A model generated the notes under the pieces. It saw nothing but the letters and a program-made list of their open reading frames with translations, did not search any database and was not told where the DNA came from. DNA of 9,019 bases from Spirochaetota bacterium (GTDB lineage: Bacteria; Spirochaetota; UBA4802; JAFGJZ01), in the NCBI GenBank assembly GCA_023396665.1, contig JAEWVL010000370.1, positions 1 through 9,019 on the forward strand, read 5' to 3'. Each line of letters begins with the position of its first letter. Positions within the stretch are counted from its first letter, which is position 1. Below, one piece after another: positions 6,087-9,019 of this stretch. Made by a program: the position numbers and the translations under genes.

Positions 6087-7343
6087 TCACAAGGCATCTT
6101 CCCATTTTTTGTTGAGATCTTTCATCATCGTTTCAAAATCCTTGCCGCCCATCATGTCCTGCCCCATTTTCTTGACATCAAAAGAAATGGTGTTCACAAT
6201 CTGCTGAAATTGGGAATTGCCGCCGTCATAGACGATGAATTTGACATCTTTATTGTTTTCGAATGGCTCGTTGAGTACAGCATTATCGATTGTTACTCCC
6301 TGCATTGTGGGATTAACCCCTTTCTGGGAGAGATAGGTCTTGTAATAGTCGCTGGTGAAATACCACTCGATAAATTTTTTCGCCTCTTCGAGGTTCTTGC
6401 CGTCTTTCGGCGTGGCAAAAAAACCGTCTGCCATTACCGTTGCATAAAACGGTTCTGAAGACGAAGCCCGCACGGGAAGAAAAAACAGACCGAGATCGGC
6501 CATGTCGCCTTCACCGGATTTATAATCTGATATGAACCACTGTCCCGCCACGATCATCGCACTCTTCTTGCCGATAAAAAGTCCTTTGGCCTGATCCCAG
6601 CCCAGGCCTAGCGGATCATCGCCAAAAACCTTTGCATCATACAGTTTCATAATCTTCTTGTAGGCTTCGTAAAAAGGTTCACCGGCACTGAAGGGTTCGT
6701 TTTGCTGTGCCATTACATTCCATAATTGGCCGTCACCGGCCTGCAGACAGGGCATGAACTCGTTGAACGGATAATCAGGCCATGCATCCTTGCCGCCCAT
6801 GGCAATGGGAATGTATTCTCCTTTTGCTTTTATCAGTTTTGCGGCATCGACAAACTCGTCCCAGGTTGTTGGAACAGAAATACCGTATTCCCTGAAAATA
6901 CTCTTTCGGTAGTAAACAAATTCATAGAATGCGCTCTCGGGAATACCGACAACCTTTCCTTCAACCGCATAGGCCTTCGCATACAGATTACTGTTTATTA
7001 TTTTCAACGAACTCAGATCTGCGAGAATGTCTTTGAAATTGGCCAGCATGTAGGGTTTTAGCAGCATGATATCGGGCAATTCATCGGCCGATTTTCTTAT
7101 TTTCAGTGAACTTTCGAGATCGCCTGAATCTTTCACTTTTTCGATCTCAATAGTGACATTTGGATTAATCTTCTGATAGGCATCGTTAATCGGCTGCAAA
7201 TCCAGAAAGTACTCATACTGAAATCCGTCATGAAACAACAGAGTCAGCGTGACTTTTTTATCCGCTCCCCCCTTGCACCCGGCGCTGACGAGAAGCAACA
7301 TCGTCAGGAAAAGCGGCATAATACGTTTACAACTTTTTTTCAT
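6087..7343 (-). CDS. Sugar-binding lipoprotein of a CUT1 ABC transporter
   Basis: This 418-residue solute-binding protein captures the sugar outside the inner membrane and delivers it to the permeases. It begins with a classic lipoprotein signal: basic MKKSCKR, a hydrophobic stretch (8-20), then SAGC with the acceptor cysteine at residue 23. The mature part matches extracellular solute-binding family 1: PTTWDEFVDAAKLIKAKG (158-175), IPIAMGG (178-184), FIGKKSAMIVAGQWF (256-270), and a C-terminal lobe with AKKFIEWYFTSDYYKTYLS (321-339). Length is normal for the family. GAGGGGGG 6 nt before the ATG is a strong ribosome site, in keeping with the high level binding proteins need. It is the first gene of the operon, behind the double operator and promoter at 7397-7481. 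The ligand is inferred to be a beta-galactoside from the GH42 partner, not read from the protein. Confidence 0.95.
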   Translation of the reverse strand: MKKSCKRIMPLFLTMLLLVSAGCKGGADKKVTLTLLFHDGFQYEYFLDLQPINDAYQKINPNVTIEIEKVKDSGDLESSLKIRKSADELPDIMLLKPYMLANFKDILADLSSLKIINSNLYAKAYAVEGKVVGIPESAFYEFVYYRKSIFREYGISVPTTWDEFVDAAKLIKAKGEYIPIAMGGKDAWPDYPFNEFMPCLQAGDGQLWNVMAQQNEPFSAGEPFYEAYKKIMKLYDAKVFGDDPLGLGWDQAKGLFIGKKSAMIVAGQWFISDYKSGEGDMADLGLFFLPVRASSSEPFYATVMADGFFATPKDGKNLEEAKKFIEWYFTSDYYKTYLSQKGVNPTMQGVTIDNAVLNEPFENNKDVKFIVYDGGNSQFQQIVNTISFDVKKMGQDMMGGKDFETMMKDLNKKWEDAL

Positions 7344-7349
7344 TTATAT

Positions 7350-7357
7350 CCCCCCTC
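7350..7357 (-). promoter_or_regulatory. Strong ribosome binding site of the binding-protein gene
   Basis: GAGGGGGG on the minus strand ends 6 nt before the ATG at 7343. It is purine-rich and well spaced, and fixes the start that gives the complete lipoprotein signal. Confidence 0.75.
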
Positions 7358-7396
7358 TATTATTGCGCCCTTAGTGCCAAGCATGAGAACAATTGA

Positions 7397-7416
7397 AAAT
7401 GTAAGCGCTTACATTT
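7397..7416 (-). promoter_or_regulatory. Promoter-proximal LacI-type operator, 20-bp perfect palindrome
   Basis: A perfect 20-bp palindrome has core TGTAAGCGCTTACA, even length and a central CG, which is the hallmark of LacI/GalR-family operators. It lies about 10 bp downstream of the predicted -10, over the start of the transcript, where a bound repressor would block initiation. Its centre is 63 bp from that of the second operator. The repressor encoded at 939-1976 is the likely ligand. Confidence 0.88.
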
Positions 7417-7426
7417 GACTCTACTT

Positions 7427-7454
7427 CTAGTAACATGGCGGCACTAATTGTCAA
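7427..7454 (-). promoter_or_regulatory. Promoter of the sugar operon
   Basis: On the minus strand a perfect TTGACA (7449-7454) is followed after 16 bp by TACTAG (7427-7432), which matches TATAAT at three positions including the important A at position 2. It sits exactly between the two operators and gives a leader of about 75 nt before the strong ribosome site. The -35 is convincing; the -10 is weak. Confidence 0.65.
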
Positions 7455-7457
7455 GAA

Positions 7458-7481
7458 TATTATGTAAGCGCTTACATAATA
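7458..7481 (-). promoter_or_regulatory. Upstream LacI-type operator, 24-bp perfect palindrome
   Basis: A perfect 24-bp palindrome carries the same TGTAAGCGCTTACA core as the proximal operator, flanked symmetrically by TAT...ATA. It lies 3 bp upstream of the -35 hexamer. Longer perfect symmetry suggests it is at least as strong as the proximal site. It may also affect the divergent gene at 7774, but the distance (about 290 bp) makes a direct effect uncertain. Confidence 0.88.
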
Positions 7482-7494
7482 ATTCAAAATGTTG

Positions 7495-7519
7495 CAGTTT
7501 GCTTCTTAACGGCAAACTG
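7495..7519 (+). repeat. 8-bp inverted repeat, possible weak terminator
   Basis: CAGTTTGC (7495-7502) and GCAAACTG (7512-7519) form a perfect 8-bp stem with a 9-nt loop, followed on the plus strand by only four T (7520-7523). No plus-strand gene ends upstream of it, so a terminator role would apply only to antisense or stray transcription. It lies 14 bp beyond the upstream operator. Confidence 0.4.
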
Positions 7520-7708
7520 TTTTGCACTACTGGGATGTAGCGCCATTTACTGGTATTTACGAAGTAAATTTCGGTACCTTGCTGTATCGAGAGCCGCTGT
7601 TGCGGCGATCATCTATATTCGAAGCTTATTCCGAATTAAAAGCTGTGCTTAATGCGAATTTCGGCCAATCGCTGACAGAACCGCTACCCTGTGTTTTGTG
7701 ATTTCATC

Positions 7709-7738
7709 TTGACAAGTTTCAATATGTTATTTTACTAA
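7709..7738 (+). promoter_or_regulatory. Candidate promoter of the plus-strand gene at 7774
   Basis: A perfect TTGACA (7709-7714) is followed after 18 bp by TACTAA (7733-7738), close to the TACTAG seen in the sugar operon promoter. The next bases form the GACATAAT element (7742-7749) shared with the ftsZ upstream region, whose CATAAT could serve as an alternative -10. The leader to the ATG would be about 30 nt. Confidence 0.5.
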
Positions 7739-7773
7739 TGAGACATAATTTATCAGAAACTATGGAGAATTGT

Positions 7774-9019
7774 ATGAAGTTCTTGCGCACCATCTCTCTT
7801 ACCGAAGACAATAATGAAAACCCAGAAAACACCTACCAGAAACCGGTTCACGATATATTCTCCCTGATACTTCTTGCAGCAAGCCTTTGCATCGTCTTAT
7901 TTGCGGCATGTCAGAATATCAAAGCGGAAACAGAAGACTGGGTACCGCAGCAAATTCGCAGCATTCTCGCCCGTGCGGAAAACCTTGATACAAGCGATCC
8001 GATGAGAAACACAAAACTTAAGCTGCTAGCGATATACGATGAGGCACTCGGGGAATGCTCCGGAATAAGCGATACAAAATTGCGTAAGAGAACCGAATGC
8101 TACATTCTGGCGATGAAATACCAGTTGCTACAAATCGACTCTCTTTCTTCCGGCAAATGGAATGAACTGGTACAAGGGGCGCGTGAAAGTGGTGTTAGCG
8201 CCATTCAGGCCGAGGCACTTGTCAATTATGCCATCGCACGGCAGTTCGAAGTTCCCGATTTTGACACTTTACCGGTATACGATGAAGCGATCGATCTGTA
8301 TTCCAAATCAGGCGACCTTCCCGGTATGCAAAAAACAATTTTCCAAAAAGCCATTCAAATCTATACTCTATCGGGAATATCCGCCGCAAGAAACGAATTT
8401 GCAATCGCTTCTGCGATCCGGCTCGATGAAAATTATCCCGCTGACGATCGTTGTCTCAGCGAATCGGTCGCCGCTCTCGGCAGGGAACTGTCGCAGCTGG
8501 AAGGAAACCCTCGCGAGGGAACGCAAATTCTATTCTACAGCGCAAGCGCGGAAATATTTTCACTAAATGAGAATGCCTCGCCGCAATACGAGGCACAGCC
8601 GGGCTTCGGCGGATCGTTCAGTTCCTCTTCTGAAGAAGGCGACGACTACGACATATCAATTTTCTGGACCATTCAGAACAGCGGCTCGCTCTTCTGCGAC
8701 ATGAACGAGGGAAAAACAGAGAAGCGAAAATCTTTCTCGTTCGGATCTTTCCCTCTTGAGAGCACGGTTACATCGCTCAGCGACTCAGAAACGATTACTA
8801 TTGCGGCCGGCACCTTCAAGGGCTGCCGTCACATTCGCATAAGCACACACGACACGAAAGAATCGGCGAAAGAAGCCGCAATGCACCGCGATCTGGCCAT
8901 AATGAATGGGCTGCTGATTCAGCAGCTTGATATATGGTATGCGCCAGGTGTCGGGCTTGTGAAACTTGAACGCAAACGCAATGGCAGAATATGCGAAGCC
9001 CAGCTGGACAATTATGAAG
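7774..9019 (+). CDS. Predicted lipid- or membrane-anchored exported protein of unknown function, 3' end beyond window
   Basis: The frame is open from the ATG at 7774 to the right edge, giving 415 residues. GGAG 6 nt upstream supports the start. A polar 27-residue N-terminus precedes a hydrophobic segment (28-45) ending LFAAC, with a possible lipid-acceptor cysteine at 46. The n-region is unusually long and acidic for a signal peptide, so a simple membrane anchor is the alternative. Residues about 55-265 look largely helical, and the stretch VYDEAIDLYSKSGD (168-181) onward resembles tetratricopeptide-like helices. After a Ser/Gly/acid-rich linker (277-292) comes a beta-rich C-terminal domain with ITIAAGTFKGC (341-351) and WYAPGVGLVKLE (388-399), a pattern seen in exported proteins of unknown function in which an AGTF...C strand is followed by a YAPGVGLVK strand. 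It is divergent from the sugar operon, so a shared job is not implied. I do not recognise a specific function. Confidence 0.85.
   Translation, partial: MKFLRTISLTEDNNENPENTYQKPVHDIFSLILLAASLCIVLFAACQNIKAETEDWVPQQIRSILARAENLDTSDPMRNTKLKLLAIYDEALGECSGISDTKLRKRTECYILAMKYQLLQIDSLSSGKWNELVQGARESGVSAIQAEALVNYAIARQFEVPDFDTLPVYDEAIDLYSKSGDLPGMQKTIFQKAIQIYTLSGISAARNEFAIASAIRLDENYPADDRCLSESVAALGRELSQLEGNPREGTQILFYSASAEIFSLNENASPQYEAQPGFGGSFSSSSEEGDDYDISIFWTIQNSGSLFCDMNEGKTEKRKSFSFGSFPLESTVTSLSDSETITIAAGTFKGCRHIRISTHDTKESAKEAAMHRDLAIMNGLLIQQLDIWYAPGVGLVKLERKRNGRICEAQLDNYE

Larger units (their letters stand above)
7482..7773. other. Gene-free divergent region with several inverted repeats
   Basis: No convincing protein-coding frame is seen here. 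The stretch holds a hairpin at 7495-7519, a second perfect one at 7555-7569 (ATTTAC, GAA, GTAAAT, with another ATTTAC copy at 7545-7550), a third at 7593-7606 (GCCGC, TGTT, GCGGC) and the promoter of the plus-strand gene near 7709. It could hide a small RNA or the remains of older regulatory DNA; I recognise no known RNA family. Confidence 0.5.

Noticed and set aside
7397..7481. CcpA-type catabolite response elements
   Set aside because: The palindromes also fit the general cre pattern, but a local LacI-family repressor and perfect symmetry make a pathway-specific operator the simpler reading; global control cannot be excluded.
7482..7773. tRNA, 6S RNA or riboswitch in the divergent gap
   Set aside because: Several stems are present, but none builds a cloverleaf or a known conserved RNA core that I can recognise.
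8162..8566. 134-codon plus-strand open frame
   Set aside because: It lies in another frame inside the longer open frame from 7774 that has a signal segment, a ribosome site and a domain-like C-terminus.
1..9019. CRISPR array, insertion sequence or prophage elements
   Set aside because: No regularly spaced repeats, transposase or integrase motifs, or terminal inverted repeats were seen in the window.

Overview
The window holds a complete LacI-controlled beta-galactoside uptake and hydrolysis operon on the minus strand. It lies between a truncated ftsZ (left edge, minus strand) and a truncated gene for a predicted secreted or lipid-anchored protein (right edge, plus strand). Base composition is moderate and genes are tightly packed. 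Two proteins have lipoprotein-type N-termini, which, with the FtsZ sequence style, suggests a Gram-negative-type heterotrophic bacterium. Its polysaccharide-derived sugar uptake and relaxed lipoboxes would fit a spirochaete or related phylum, but I cannot fix the phylum from this sequence alone.

Layout in transcription order on the minus strand: a control region (7397-7481) with two perfect palindromic operators flanking a TTGACA promoter; a CUT1-type sugar-binding lipoprotein (6087-7343); a 9-bp stem hairpin in the gap; a MalF-like permease (5048-5935); a MalG-like permease (4203-5051, overlapping by ATGA); a gap with two small hairpins; a GH42 beta-galactosidase (2092-4119); a LacI/GalR-family repressor (939-1976); an AT-rich gap with a possible weak terminator and the ftsZ upstream region; then ftsZ (1-844, C-terminus beyond the window). 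The transporter ATPase is absent and is presumably a shared MsmK/MalK-type protein encoded elsewhere.

The genes form a coherent circuit. The binding protein captures an oligosaccharide outside the membrane, the two permeases import it, and the cytoplasmic GH42 enzyme removes terminal beta-galactosyl units. The repressor, encoded last in the same direction, most likely binds the two operators in front of the first gene and is relieved by a sugar from this pathway. The operators are centred 63 bp apart, six helical turns, so a repression loop is plausible.

The region 7482-7773 has no convincing gene. It carries several inverted repeats and a TTGACA-type promoter for the divergent plus-strand gene (7774 to the edge), which has an N-terminal hydrophobic segment ending in FAAC, a helical middle and a C-terminal beta-rich domain with AGTF and WYAPGVGLVK motifs. 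I see no CRISPR array, tRNA, rRNA, transposase or other mobile element. The content is mostly ordinary metabolism. The best leads are the operator geometry, the placement of the sugar operon directly ahead of ftsZ, and a 14-bp sequence shared by the upstream regions of ftsZ and of the right-edge gene.
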